A stretch of DNA of 6,321 nt from Promethearchaeota archaeon (GCA_030606095.1 JAUWHC010000173.1:1-6321); one strand, 5' to 3'. Shown: positions 1 to 6,321, counted from the stretch's first letter. A program made the numbers and translations. Notes: generated by a model from the sequence alone, not told the origin.

Positions 1-1149
1 AAAGCTCGAAATTGGCCGTTCTTCAAACATATCTAAACCGGCACACGCCGAAGTCCATTCAATTTCCCTATTAAATTTTTTTATCCATTGTTGTTCGTTC
101 CACACTGCTGTGTCGCTTAGGGTTAATGTTGGTCCAATACTGAATATTAATGGGGTAAGTGTGAAAGCAATTACGATTACTATGATAAAGATGATTTTTT
201 TTTGTTTATATCTCGAAAAAATGTAATTTGCCGAATCTTTTTCGTATTGCTTTTTTCCATAAAGGTATATGAAGATTCCTAAAGGCGTCATTGTAAAGAA
301 CCCCAAAATAACGGCCCATATTTGGATAAGATTTACACCGTCTAAAGGGAGCGTTGCAACGAAAAAGAATCCCAGTCCACATAGTAAACCAATTATTATG
401 AAAACATTTGAAATCACATAATAGTCGTTTTTACGTAAATATGTATTCTTCACTATGTTAAGAACCAATCTAAGAATCAATACTCCAAAAATAAAAGTTA
501 CTACAGGGAGAATTAGATTTGAGTAAATAAAAATCGTTATAAAATCCTTGTTATTTGAATCAAATAAAACAGCAAACGCGTCTAATATTATGTTTGAAGA
601 CATTTGAATTTGACCACTTTCAATCAAATAAATTGTCCAAGAAAAGCCGCCACTATTTACATCAAGTAGTAAACCTAATAAATAGAACATTCCAAATCCA
701 ATCGTCCACCAAAACGCTAATGCTTTTAACCTTGAGGGTTTTCCGAATTTTAGCTTGGTACCAATTATAGTTAACAAATTTCTTTCAGGTGGTAAACTCA
801 TTATAACAGATCCAATAAATCCCCCTATTAATGCAGTTTTGTTAAATATAAATTTAGTAGACCATAGATTTAAGAAGTAAAAATCAAAGAAATTAATTCC
901 ACCAGCTTTATTTGAATACAATTGAGCCTGAAGATTAATATTTCCGAACCAAGAGGGCCACCACCAGAAAATGCCTATCGCTGCAATTATCGCAACAACT
1001 ACAATAGTCAGGATAATTATTTTTATATACTGACCATCTTTTTTAAATAATTTGTAATTAAACCGATCTTCTTTTGCTATATTTGCATCTTGACAGTCCT
1101 GGCAGTAGTAATTAAACTTTTTGTGTTTCGAACACGATTTTTTTGCCAT
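1..1149 (-). CDS. Seven-helix membrane protein, UPF0182-like, N-terminal part (runs off left edge)
   Basis: The frame is open for 383 codons from ATG at 1149 down to base 1, with no stop, so the C-terminus is missing. Residues 1-41 are hydrophilic and Lys-rich, with a Cys/His cluster C6-x2-H9-x6-C16-x2-C19 that resembles the start of a B-box or zinc-ribbon knuckle. Seven hydrophobic segments follow at about 42-63, 100-119, 142-163, 203-229, 244-267, 272-299 and 319-341. With a positively charged cytosolic N-terminus, an odd number of helices puts the segment after residue 341 outside the cell. Seven helices followed by a large outside domain is the architecture of the UPF0182 family (PF03699, function unknown). 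The stretch EWTSACAGLDMFEERPI (364-380) also recalls that family's region just after the last helix. The family call is from memory of style and could be wrong; the membrane-protein call is firm. The start has no clear Shine-Dalgarno sequence, but it is the only ATG that keeps the Cys/His cluster. Confidence 0.9.
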   Translation of the reverse strand, partial: MAKKSCSKHKKFNYYCQDCQDANIAKEDRFNYKLFKKDGQYIKIIILTIVVVAIIAAIGIFWWWPSWFGNINLQAQLYSNKAGGINFFDFYFLNLWSTKFIFNKTALIGGFIGSVIMSLPPERNLLTIIGTKLKFGKPSRLKALAFWWTIGFGMFYLLGLLLDVNSGGFSWTIYLIESGQIQMSSNIILDAFAVLFDSNNKDFITIFIYSNLILPVVTFIFGVLILRLVLNIVKNTYLRKNDYYVISNVFIIIGLLCGLGFFFVATLPLDGVNLIQIWAVILGFFTMTPLGIFIYLYGKKQYEKDSANYIFSRYKQKKIIFIIVIVIAFTLTPLIFSIGPTLTLSDTAVWNEQQWIKKFNREIEWTSACAGLDMFEERPISSF

Positions 1150-1221
1150 ATTAAATCAATAATATATTCTATTTTTTTTACTTAAAATTAAAAAGATAAA
1201 TTTTTTTTAGATAATATAATG

Positions 1222-1235
1222 CTTTAATATAAAAG
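1222..1235. promoter_or_regulatory. TATA-like box, possibly bidirectional
   Basis: CTTTAATATAAAAG reads nearly the same on both strands (reverse complement CTTTTATATTAAAG). As an archaeal TATA box it would place plus-strand transcription starts about 25 bases downstream, near 1254, giving a leader of about 30 bases for the 1286 gene. On the minus strand it would start transcripts near 1203, giving a leader of about 55 bases for the 1149 gene. Position and sequence are seen directly; promoter function is inferred. Such words are common in AT-rich DNA. Confidence 0.4.
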
Positions 1236-1271
1236 ATAATCATTAATATTAAGAATTTTCTTTTTAGAAAT

Positions 1272-1277
1272 AAAGGT
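1272..1277 (+). promoter_or_regulatory. Ribosome binding site for the 131-residue protein
   Basis: AAAGGT lies eight bases before the ATG at 1286 and partly matches the archaeal GGAGGTGATC consensus. It is the clearest Shine-Dalgarno-like element in the window and supports that start codon. Confidence 0.5.
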
Positions 1278-1285
1278 ACGCTCTG

Positions 1286-1681
1286 ATGGCCAAAAAGAAA
1301 AAAATTCGGGAGGAATTTGATGTAATCTTCGCAAGCGGTAATGAAAAAGCGATTAAAAAAATGCTAGATAAATATCCTTGGTTACTTGACGAAGTTTCAA
1401 ACGAGATGAAAGGTACCATAGGAGTACAACAACAAATGCTCGCGGCATTAGGCGTAATGGAGGATGAGCTTGGGGGACCGGTTCCTTTAGACGAGATAAT
1501 TTTTAGTTTAAGAATAGATTTTAATATTCGTAAAACAGAAGAAGAAGTACACGAAATTTTAAGTAGCACAGAAAATCTAAGTTTAGTTAAGAGAGAGTCA
1601 GACGGTTGGACTTTAACACCTGAAGGGGGTAAAGTCTGCGACGATTTTCTAAATAGAACTTTAGGAAAAATAGAATTTTAA
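1286..1681 (+). CDS. Small protein with probable winged-helix C-terminal domain, unknown function
   Basis: A complete 131-codon gene from ATG 1286 to TAA 1679-1681. The N-terminus is a Lys/Arg-rich stretch (residues 2-8). A mostly helical region follows, about 7-60, containing the motif KYPWLLDEVSNEM (29-41). Residues 66-124 look like a winged helix: helix at 67-79, helix at 84-95, then a likely beta-hairpin wing where LVKRE (99-103) is followed by DGWTLTPEG (106-114), and a last helix to about 124. The pattern of hydrophobic-plus-basic strand, DG turn and LTPEG before the final helix is common in archaeal winged-helix proteins. It may bind DNA, or it may use the fold for protein contacts; no cofactor or metal site is visible. 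I do not recognise a named family. It is co-oriented with the giant repeat gene 141 bases downstream, but that gap has its own promoter-like box. There is no signal peptide or membrane segment. Confidence 0.88.
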   Translation: MAKKKKIREEFDVIFASGNEKAIKKMLDKYPWLLDEVSNEMKGTIGVQQQMLAALGVMEDELGGPVPLDEIIFSLRIDFNIRKTEEEVHEILSSTENLSLVKRESDGWTLTPEGGKVCDDFLNRTLGKIEF

Positions 1682-1768
1682 TTAATATTGCTATTACTAG
1701 TATTGAAAATAGAGCAACTTATTTAACTTAAAAATGAATTTTAAAATTGCTATTGAAACAATATTTTT

Positions 1769-1780
1769 TACTTATAAGTG
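1769..1780 (+). promoter_or_regulatory. TATA-like box before the giant repeat protein gene
   Basis: TACTTATAAGTG includes the symmetric core ACTTATAAGT. It would place a transcription start near 1800 and leave a leader of roughly 20-25 bases before ATG 1823. A six-T run just upstream (1764-1769) could also end transcription from the 131-residue gene. The word ATTGCTATT occurs at 1687-1695 and 1746-1754 in the same 141-base gap (1682-1822). No stem-loop worth reporting was seen in the gap. Function is inferred from position only. Confidence 0.4.
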
Positions 1781-1822
1781 TTTTGTAATTTAATGAAAGA
1801 TTTTTAAATTTTCTCTAATTTG

Positions 1823-4800
1823 ATGATTAAAATGGATAAACGAGACGAAGAAAAGGATAATAATCAAATATTTGACGATAACAATCCAGACCCAACAAAA
1901 GAAGCTTTCTTTTCTGATATGGGTGATATGGAAGAAGAAATAGCTTCTGAAGCAATTGAATTAGTAACTCACGCATTATCGTTAATAGAAGCGCGCTATT
2001 ATGACGATGGCATCGAAATTTTACGTCAAGCAATTGGGCTTTACGATCAAATTAATAAAATTGCAGAAGTTGAAGCGTTAAATAATAAAATTTCTGAGGT
2101 TTATTTATTAAAAGAACAATCGTTTAGAGAAATTGAATTGGAAACAGATACTATAGTTGAAGATGCTCAAGAAGAAGTTCTTTTAGAACAGAACGAAGAG
2201 GAATTATATAACCAAGCAGATTCCTTAATTATAGAAGCATTACAACTTGTAACAAACGAAAAATTTGATGAGGCTCTTGATAAATACGACGAGGCAACAA
2301 TAATTCTCCAAAAATTAAGTAAAGAGCTTGAATTAAAAAAGCTAAGTGAATTAATTGCGGATTGTTTTAATAAAAAAGCAGAGTATGTACGAATACATAA
2401 GAAAGCGTCTACTGGGGAGATTATTACCGTAGAGCAAGACAATGAAGGGGCAATATCGAAATTAGAAATAAAAGCACAACGAATTAGAGCATTTGAAGAA
2501 TCTAAAAGGAAAGAAAATCAAATATCTAACCAAGCATATGAATTAATTGGAAAAGCAACGGAATTAAAAAAGATACGACAGTATGACGAAGCAATAAGGT
2601 TATACGACGAGGGACTTGCTTTATTTCAAGAAATCAATTGGAATAATGAAGTTAAAAAAATTAAAAACATGATAGAGCAAGTTGAAAGAGAGAAAAAAAG
2701 ATTTTTGGAAGAAGTTCAAAAAATTAAAGCAGAAGAAGAGCGAATGGAAGAAATCAAAAAACAAAAAGAAGCTGCTTTAGTAGAAAGCGCAAAAATTCAA
2801 GAGCAAATGAAAAATCAAGCTCAAACAGAAAAGTTGAGGGCACAATCTGAGAGAAAACAAGAAGAAACGACATTTAAAAATGAAATTGCTGAGATATTAG
2901 ATTATGCTGAAAAGTTAGCAAGAGATTATGATTTAAGAGTTAAAAAGGAGATTAAAAGAGGAAAACTAGTTGAAGAATGCGTTTTTCCTACGGTAATTAA
3001 AATTTACGAAGAAATAAAGAAAAAAGTGAAAGATAGAGGTTGGAATGACCAAGCAGAATTGTTTGCTAACCAAATTAGGCATTATCACGCACTTTTAGAA
3101 AAAGATAATAATCTTCGCCAAATAGAATTACAGAAACGACAGAAACAAAAAGAATATGACGAAGCTTTAAAAATTAAAACAGATTCGACAATTGTTGAAG
3201 TAGATGTCGCACAAGAAAAAAAAATTGAAGAACAGAGAAAACAAGAAGCTGAAGTTAAAACTATTAGAGAAATGATCGAAAATTTGGTGAATAGAGCAGA
3301 AAAAATTGCACGTGAATACAACACCGCTTTTAAAAAAGCTGTCAAAGAGGGTAATATGAATATTGAATCAAAATATCCAAAAATAATTAAAATTTACACT
3401 AAAGCAAGAGATAATGTTTTAGAAAAAGGTTGGAACGAGGATGCTGCTATTCTTTCAAGTCACATTAGAAAATATTCAGAATTATTAGAAAAAGAAAACA
3501 GAATAAAAGAAATAGAAGCTAATAAGGACGAAGAAAAGAAAGCTTTTGAAGAATTTCATAAAATTCAAAAAAAGAAAATTGATGTAGAGAAAATAAAAGA
3601 AATTGAAGCTCCAAAAGGAAAAGGAATTGAAGAGGATGAATTTCAAAAAGAAATTACTGAGCTGGTAGACAAAGCCGAGAAAATGGCGCGTGATTATGAA
3701 GTAGCCTTGAAAAAAGCAATAAGAGCGGGAAAACTCATAGAAGATTCACCATATAATAGAATAATTGAAATATATCATCAGATTAGAGAAAAAGTTAGTT
3801 CAAGAGGGTGGAAGGACCAAATATTAATGTACACAAACCAAATAAGAATTTACCAAGATAAAATGGAAAGCGATAATAAGTTAAGAGAATTAGAGATTAG
3901 TAAGATTCAAAAAGGAAAAGAATTTGAAGAATCTCTCAAAGTAAAATCGAAAAGTATATCCCCTGAAAAATTAAAAGAAATTGAAAGTAAAAAATCAAAA
4001 CAGATAGAAGAACAAAATTTTCAAAAAGAAATTACTGAAATCATTGACAAAGCAGAGAAATTAGCTAGAGAATATAAAATCGCTAAAAAAAGTGTTTTAA
4101 AGGAAGGAAAAGATTTAGGAGAAGCTCCTTATTTTGAAATTATTGAAATCTATACAAAATTACGAAATAAAGTTTTAGCAAGAGGATGGACGGATCAAGC
4201 GTTAATATATTCTAAGCAAATTAAAATCTATCAAGAGAAATTAGAAAGTGATAAAAAATTACGTCAAATTGAACTTGAAAAAATTCAAAAGCAAAAAGAG
4301 TTTGAAGAATCACTGAAAGTAAAAGCGGAAGGGTTAACTGTTGATAAATTGAAAAATATTGAAAGTTTATCAAAACAAGAACAGAACGAGGAGAAATTTG
4401 AAAGAGAAATCGATGATTTAGTAGACAACGCTGAAAAGTTAGCCCGAGAGTATGATTTAGCTATTAAGAAAGGGCAATTTGAAAAAGAGTGTCCTTTTTT
4501 GACAATTGCAGAATTATATAAAAAGATTAGAGAAAAAGTATATGCTCGGGGTTGGAAAGACGAGGCAGATCTATACGGTAATCAAATTAATCATTACCGC
4601 GAAAAATATGAAAAAGACAAACGGTTACGTGAATTAGAGGCTAAAAAAGTAGAAAAACAAAAGGACTATGAAGAATCATTAAAAATGACTAAAGAAGTTA
4701 AGATACTTAAACTACAAGAGATACAAGAAATTGAAAGTAAAGACAAAGAAACGGATGGCTTATTGAACGAAGCTATGGACTTTATTAATGAAGCTGAAAA

Positions 4801-6321
4801 CGAAGTAAGAACCTATGAGTTAAGTTTAAAAAAAGATTTTATAAATTATAAAAGTCCTTATGAAAAAGCAATTTCAAACTATGAAAAAGCTAGAAAACTA
4901 TTCCAGAAAATAGGGTGGAAAGAAGAAGCACACCGATTAATAAGTACCTTAAACTTTTATAAAGAAAAAAAAGTAAAAGATGATAATCTACGATTACTTG
5001 AACAACAAAAATTAGAAGCACCTAAGGAAAAGCTGAAATATAAACCGAAAGAAGAAATTTTTACTCATGAAAATAAAATTATAGAATTTGAGAAGATAAA
5101 AGAAGCTACGACAAAAGAATCTGAGGAAATTTTTAATATTATCAATCGCGCCGAAAAATTGGCTCAGGAGTATGAAATTAAGAAGAAAAAAGGAATTTTG
5201 AATATTGAATCGCCATACGAAGAAATAATTAATATGTACATGGCGGCAAAAAAAGAATTTGAAAAGATCGGATGGAACGAACAAGCTAATCAAATAATCA
5301 ACTCAATACACCACTATCAAGAGAAGTTAGAGGCTGATAAAAAACTAAGAACCTTGGAAACAGAAAAGATCTCAAAAGAAGAAGAAGAAATAAAGAAACA
5401 AAAAATCGAAACACTTTTAGCAAGAGAAGCAGAAGCAGAGTTATTAAAACAAAAAGCTCAGTCCCTCGAACTAAAAAGGAAACACGCGTTAGAATATGAA
5501 TCCAAAAAAGAGCAAGCTTTTAACTTTATGGATCTTGCAAAAAAAGAGTTCAAGCAAAAAAATTTCGAAAGAGCAATAAATTTCTATAAGGAGAGCGAGA
5601 AAATCTTTACCGAGATCAATTGGTCCGAAGGTCAAAAAATGATAAAAGAATCTATTAGAGTAATTAAGCTAAAAAAGGAAAGAATCGTACAAGAACAAGA
5701 AGTTGCCGAAAGACAAAAAGCAGAGAGATTAAAACTCGAAGCTCAAATTGAAGATAAAATAATAAAAGCGAAGGATTTACAAAAATTGCAACAAGATCAA
5801 AAGAGACGAGAGTTTTTAGCTATACAGAAAGAAAAAGAAAGAGAGAGAGAAATTTCAGAAAACGCTTATCACTTTTTAGAAGAAGGAACTAAATTGAAAA
5901 ATAAAAAGAAATTTGAAGAAGCTTTTGAAAAGTATATTATGGGGCGAGATTTATTCAAACAAATTGGGTGGCAACATGAAGTTAGTCGAATAAACAACGA
6001 TTTACTGTTTATACTTAAAAAAGAAATGAAACAAACAGAAAAGATAAAAGCCATGCAACAGAAAAAAGTTGAAGAGAAAAAAGAGCTTGAAGTTTTATTA
6101 GATGAAGCAGATAAAAAACGAAAGGAACTCGATCAAATAAGGAAAGAAGAAAAACGTAAACGGCGAGAGGGAATCGTTCAAAAAGAATTAGACATAGCTA
6201 ATGAAATCATTAAAGATCTTAAATATAACGAAGGAATACTAATGTTAAAAAAAGTAATTAAGAAATTAGAAAAATTGAAACAAGACAAATTAGTAAAGCA
6301 AATGAATAAACAAATTGAAGT
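1823..6321 (+). CDS. Giant helical repeat protein, TPR-like hairpins joined by charged coiled coils (runs off right edge)
   Basis: One frame is open for 1499 codons plus two bases, with no stop, so the C-terminus is missing. An in-frame TAA at 1805-1807 limits the start to ATG 1823, ATG 1832 or TTG 1820. I chose 1823; no strong ribosome binding site decides between them. There is no signal peptide or membrane segment, so it is probably cytosolic. The protein is very rich in Lys, Glu, Ile and Gln and poor in Cys. Residues 1-36 are acidic and probably disordered. The rest reads as thirteen TPR-like hairpins. In each, an aromatic residue opens helix B (Y60, F148, Y254, F388, Y518, Y644, Y770, F892, Y1013, Y1132, F1248, F1364, Y1468). 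Most have Tyr seven residues later, and position +19 is Trp in hairpins 3-12. Long Lys/Glu helices follow each hairpin. Several hairpins keep the TPR Ala spacing, such as FDEALDKYDEA (148-158). A scaffold or filament role is an inference; no enzyme motif is visible. Confidence 0.94.
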   Translation, partial: MIKMDKRDEEKDNNQIFDDNNPDPTKEAFFSDMGDMEEEIASEAIELVTHALSLIEARYYDDGIEILRQAIGLYDQINKIAEVEALNNKISEVYLLKEQSFREIELETDTIVEDAQEEVLLEQNEEELYNQADSLIIEALQLVTNEKFDEALDKYDEATIILQKLSKELELKKLSELIADCFNKKAEYVRIHKKASTGEIITVEQDNEGAISKLEIKAQRIRAFEESKRKENQISNQAYELIGKATELKKIRQYDEAIRLYDEGLALFQEINWNNEVKKIKNMIEQVEREKKRFLEEVQKIKAEEERMEEIKKQKEAALVESAKIQEQMKNQAQTEKLRAQSERKQEETTFKNEIAEILDYAEKLARDYDLRVKKEIKRGKLVEECVFPTVIKIYEEIKKKVKDRGWNDQAELFANQIRHYHALLEKDNNLRQIELQKRQKQKEYDEALKIKTDSTIVEVDVAQEKKIEEQRKQEAEVKTIREMIENLVNRAEKIAREYNTAFKKAVKEGNMNIESKYPKIIKIYTKARDNVLEKGWNEDAAILSSHIRKYSELLEKENRIKEIEANKDEEKKAFEEFHKIQKKKIDVEKIKEIEAPKGKGIEEDEFQKEITELVDKAEKMARDYEVALKKAIRAGKLIEDSPYNRIIEIYHQIREKVSSRGWKDQILMYTNQIRIYQDKMESDNKLRELEISKIQKGKEFEESLKVKSKSISPEKLKEIESKKSKQIEEQNFQKEITEIIDKAEKLAREYKIAKKSVLKEGKDLGEAPYFEIIEIYTKLRNKVLARGWTDQALIYSKQIKIYQEKLESDKKLRQIELEKIQKQKEFEESLKVKAEGLTVDKLKNIESLSKQEQNEEKFEREIDDLVDNAEKLAREYDLAIKKGQFEKECPFLTIAELYKKIREKVYARGWKDEADLYGNQINHYREKYEKDKRLRELEAKKVEKQKDYEESLKMTKEVKILKLQEIQEIESKDKETDGLLNEAMDFINEAENEVRTYELSLKKDFINYKSPYEKAISNYEKARKLFQKIGWKEEAHRLISTLNFYKEKKVKDDNLRLLEQQKLEAPKEKLKYKPKEEIFTHENKIIEFEKIKEATTKESEEIFNIINRAEKLAQEYEIKKKKGILNIESPYEEIINMYMAAKKEFEKIGWNEQANQIINSIHHYQEKLEADKKLRTLETEKISKEEEEIKKQKIETLLAREAEAELLKQKAQSLELKRKHALEYESKKEQAFNFMDLAKKEFKQKNFERAINFYKESEKIFTEINWSEGQKMIKESIRVIKLKKERIVQEQEVAERQKAERLKLEAQIEDKIIKAKDLQKLQQDQKRREFLAIQKEKEREREISENAYHFLEEGTKLKNKKKFEEAFEKYIMGRDLFKQIGWQHEVSRINNDLLFILKKEMKQTEKIKAMQQKKVEEKKELEVLLDEADKKRKELDQIRKEEKRKRREGIVQKELDIANEIIKDLKYNEGILMLKKVIKKLEKLKQDKLVKQMNKQIE
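1940..2392 (+). repeat. N-terminal TPR-like hairpins 1 and 2, lacking Trp
   Basis: These are residues about 40-190 of the giant protein. Hairpin 1 has Y60, G63 and A70. Hairpin 2 has F148, A151, Y155 and A158, the closest match here to a standard TPR second helix. At the +19 position where later hairpins have Trp, these have K79 and K167. Spacing between them is 88 residues, and 106 to the next, shorter than in the middle of the protein. They look like divergent or capping members of the series. Confidence 0.65.
2519..2692 (+). repeat. TPR-like hairpin 3, first with Trp, followed by a long charged helix
   Basis: These are residues about 233-290. Helix A has QAYELIGKATELKK (237-250) and helix B starts at Y254 with A257 and Y261. 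W273 sits exactly 19 residues after Y254. This short form resembles hairpins 11 and 12 near the other end of the window more than the long units that follow it. Residues about 290-350 after it are almost all charged or polar and are predicted coiled coil. Confidence 0.7.
2876..5392 (+). repeat. Seven tandem long repeat units of about 120-130 residues (hairpins 4-10)
   Basis: The units begin near residues 352, 483, 605, 732, 858, 978 and 1098. Each has, in order: a helix with the consensus AEKLAREY (first Ala at 362, 492, 618, 744, 870, 991, 1110); a basic loop; a Pro/aromatic helix start; a Tyr seven residues after that aromatic; an invariant GW (Trp at 407, 537, 663, 789, 911, 1032, 1151); a third helix, typically NQIxxYQEKLE; and a linker with the consensus DKKLRELE. 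In units 1, 3, 4 and 5 the linker goes on to a segment like KQKEFEESLK. Units 3 and 4 are the most alike, including their linkers. Unit 6 is the most divergent in helix A (AENEVRTY) but closest to a true TPR in helix B (A1016, Y1020, A1023). The regular order shows growth by internal duplication. Confidence 0.9.
3641..4038 (+). repeat. Exact 20-base direct repeat within units 3 and 4 (3641-3660 and 4019-4038)
   Basis: TTTCAAAAAGAAATTACTGA occurs at both places, 378 bases (126 codons) apart and in the same frame, encoding FQKEIT plus the first base pair of a Glu codon. It opens the helix before AEKLAREY in both units. Nearby words such as GACAAAGC are also shared. Identity at DNA level, including synonymous positions, points to units 3 and 4 being the most recent duplication or to ongoing exchange between them. 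Confidence 0.85.
5510..6052 (+). repeat. Short TPR-like hairpins 11 and 12 with Trp
   Basis: These are residues about 1230-1410. Hairpin 11 has F1248, A1251, Y1255 and W1267. Hairpin 12 has F1364, A1367, Y1371 and W1383. They lack the AEKLAREY helix of the long units and resemble hairpin 3. Between them lies a long charged helix (about 1280-1345) that contains the run KEKEREREI (1336-1344), a likely coiled coil or single alpha helix. Confidence 0.75.
6176..6321 (+). repeat. Hairpin 13, Trp replaced, cut by window edge
   Basis: These are residues about 1452-1499. Helix B starts at Y1468 with G1471, and the +19 position is Q1487 instead of Trp. The spacing from hairpin 12 drops to 104 residues. 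It may mark the divergent C-terminal end of the array, mirroring the Trp-less hairpins at the N-terminus, but the window stops here. Confidence 0.5.

Larger units (their letters stand above)
1150..1285. other. Divergent intergenic region
   Basis: This 136-base gap separates the minus-strand membrane protein gene from the plus-strand 131-residue gene, so it should hold promoters for both. It is almost entirely A and T, with an eight-T run at 1172-1179 and another at 1201-1208. The nine-base word AAAAGATAA occurs at 1191-1199 and again at 1231-1239, 40 bases apart and flanking the second T run. It could be a regulator half-site pair, but chance is quite possible at this base composition. No open frame of note was seen. 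Confidence 0.6.

Noticed and set aside
555..770. Plus-strand open frame of 71 codons
   Set aside because: It lies antisense to the membrane protein gene, whose frame is open across all 1149 bases with seven clear hydrophobic segments.
1264..1569. Minus-strand open frame of 101 codons
   Set aside because: It lies antisense within the 131-residue gene, is Ser-rich and low in structure, and is the shadow of a gene that has a ribosome binding site and a recognisable fold pattern.
1687..1754. Paired ATTGCTATT words and a small ACTAGT palindrome as an operator or terminator hairpin
   Set aside because: The words are short and AT-rich, and no stable stem followed by a T run could be drawn; chance is adequate.
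1827..2442. Two minus-strand open frames at 1827-2033 and 2167-2442
   Set aside because: Both are antisense to the start of the giant repeat gene; their Ser/Leu/Phe-rich products are the expected reverse reading of Lys/Glu-rich codons.
3085..3345. Minus-strand open frame of 86 codons, hydrophobic
   Set aside because: Its apparent membrane-like composition is an antisense artefact of Lys/Glu/Ala codons in the repeat protein.
2876..5392. CRISPR-like or non-coding tandem repeat array
   Set aside because: The periodicity is about 360-390 bases, is in frame and is conserved at protein level more than at DNA level, so it is a coding repeat.
5012..6054. Minus-strand open frames at 5012-5293 and 5869-6054
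   Set aside because: They are antisense shadows of the giant gene and rich in Phe, which is the complement of Lys and Glu codon runs.
1823..6321. Chromosome-segregation (SMC/Rad50) or myosin-like protein
   Set aside because: No Walker A or other nucleotide-binding motif is visible in the 1499 codons, and the helices are broken every 116-134 residues by a Trp-marked hairpin, unlike a continuous SMC coil.

Overview
The window is AT-rich, with short intergenic gaps, TATA-like promoter boxes and mostly weak ribosome binding sites. Together with the protein types this suggests an archaeon. The particular mix (a Cys/His-headed seven-helix membrane protein that looks like UPF0182, a small winged-helix-like protein, and a very long Lys/Glu-rich helical repeat protein) fits an Asgard archaeon of the Lokiarchaeia type best. 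That placement is an inference from protein style; there is no rRNA or other marker gene here.

Layout. (1) Positions 1-1149, minus strand: the N-terminal 383 codons of a multi-spanning membrane protein whose C-terminus lies beyond the left edge. (2) Positions 1150-1285: a divergent intergenic region with a nearly symmetric TATA-like box that could serve both directions. (3) Positions 1286-1681, plus strand: a complete 131-residue protein with a probable winged-helix fold in its C-terminal half. (4) Positions 1682-1822: an intergenic gap with its own TATA-like box. (5) Positions 1823-6321, plus strand: one uninterrupted frame of 1499 codons that runs off the right edge. It encodes a giant, probably cytosolic, helical repeat protein.

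The repeat protein is the main point of interest. It can be read as thirteen TPR-like helical hairpins separated by long charged helices. Every hairpin has an aromatic residue at the start of its second helix, and a fixed position exactly 19 residues later is Trp in ten consecutive hairpins. Those ten are the only Trp residues in the 1499 residues. Hairpins 4-10 are a longer variant with an extra conserved helix (consensus AEKLAREY). The first four of these carry a four-residue longer loop than the last three. Spacing between hairpins falls smoothly from 134 to 116 residues along the Trp-bearing part.

No mobile element, CRISPR array, tRNA or rRNA was seen. How the genes work together is unknown: the small protein and the giant protein are co-oriented, but each has a plausible promoter of its own, so an operon is not certain.
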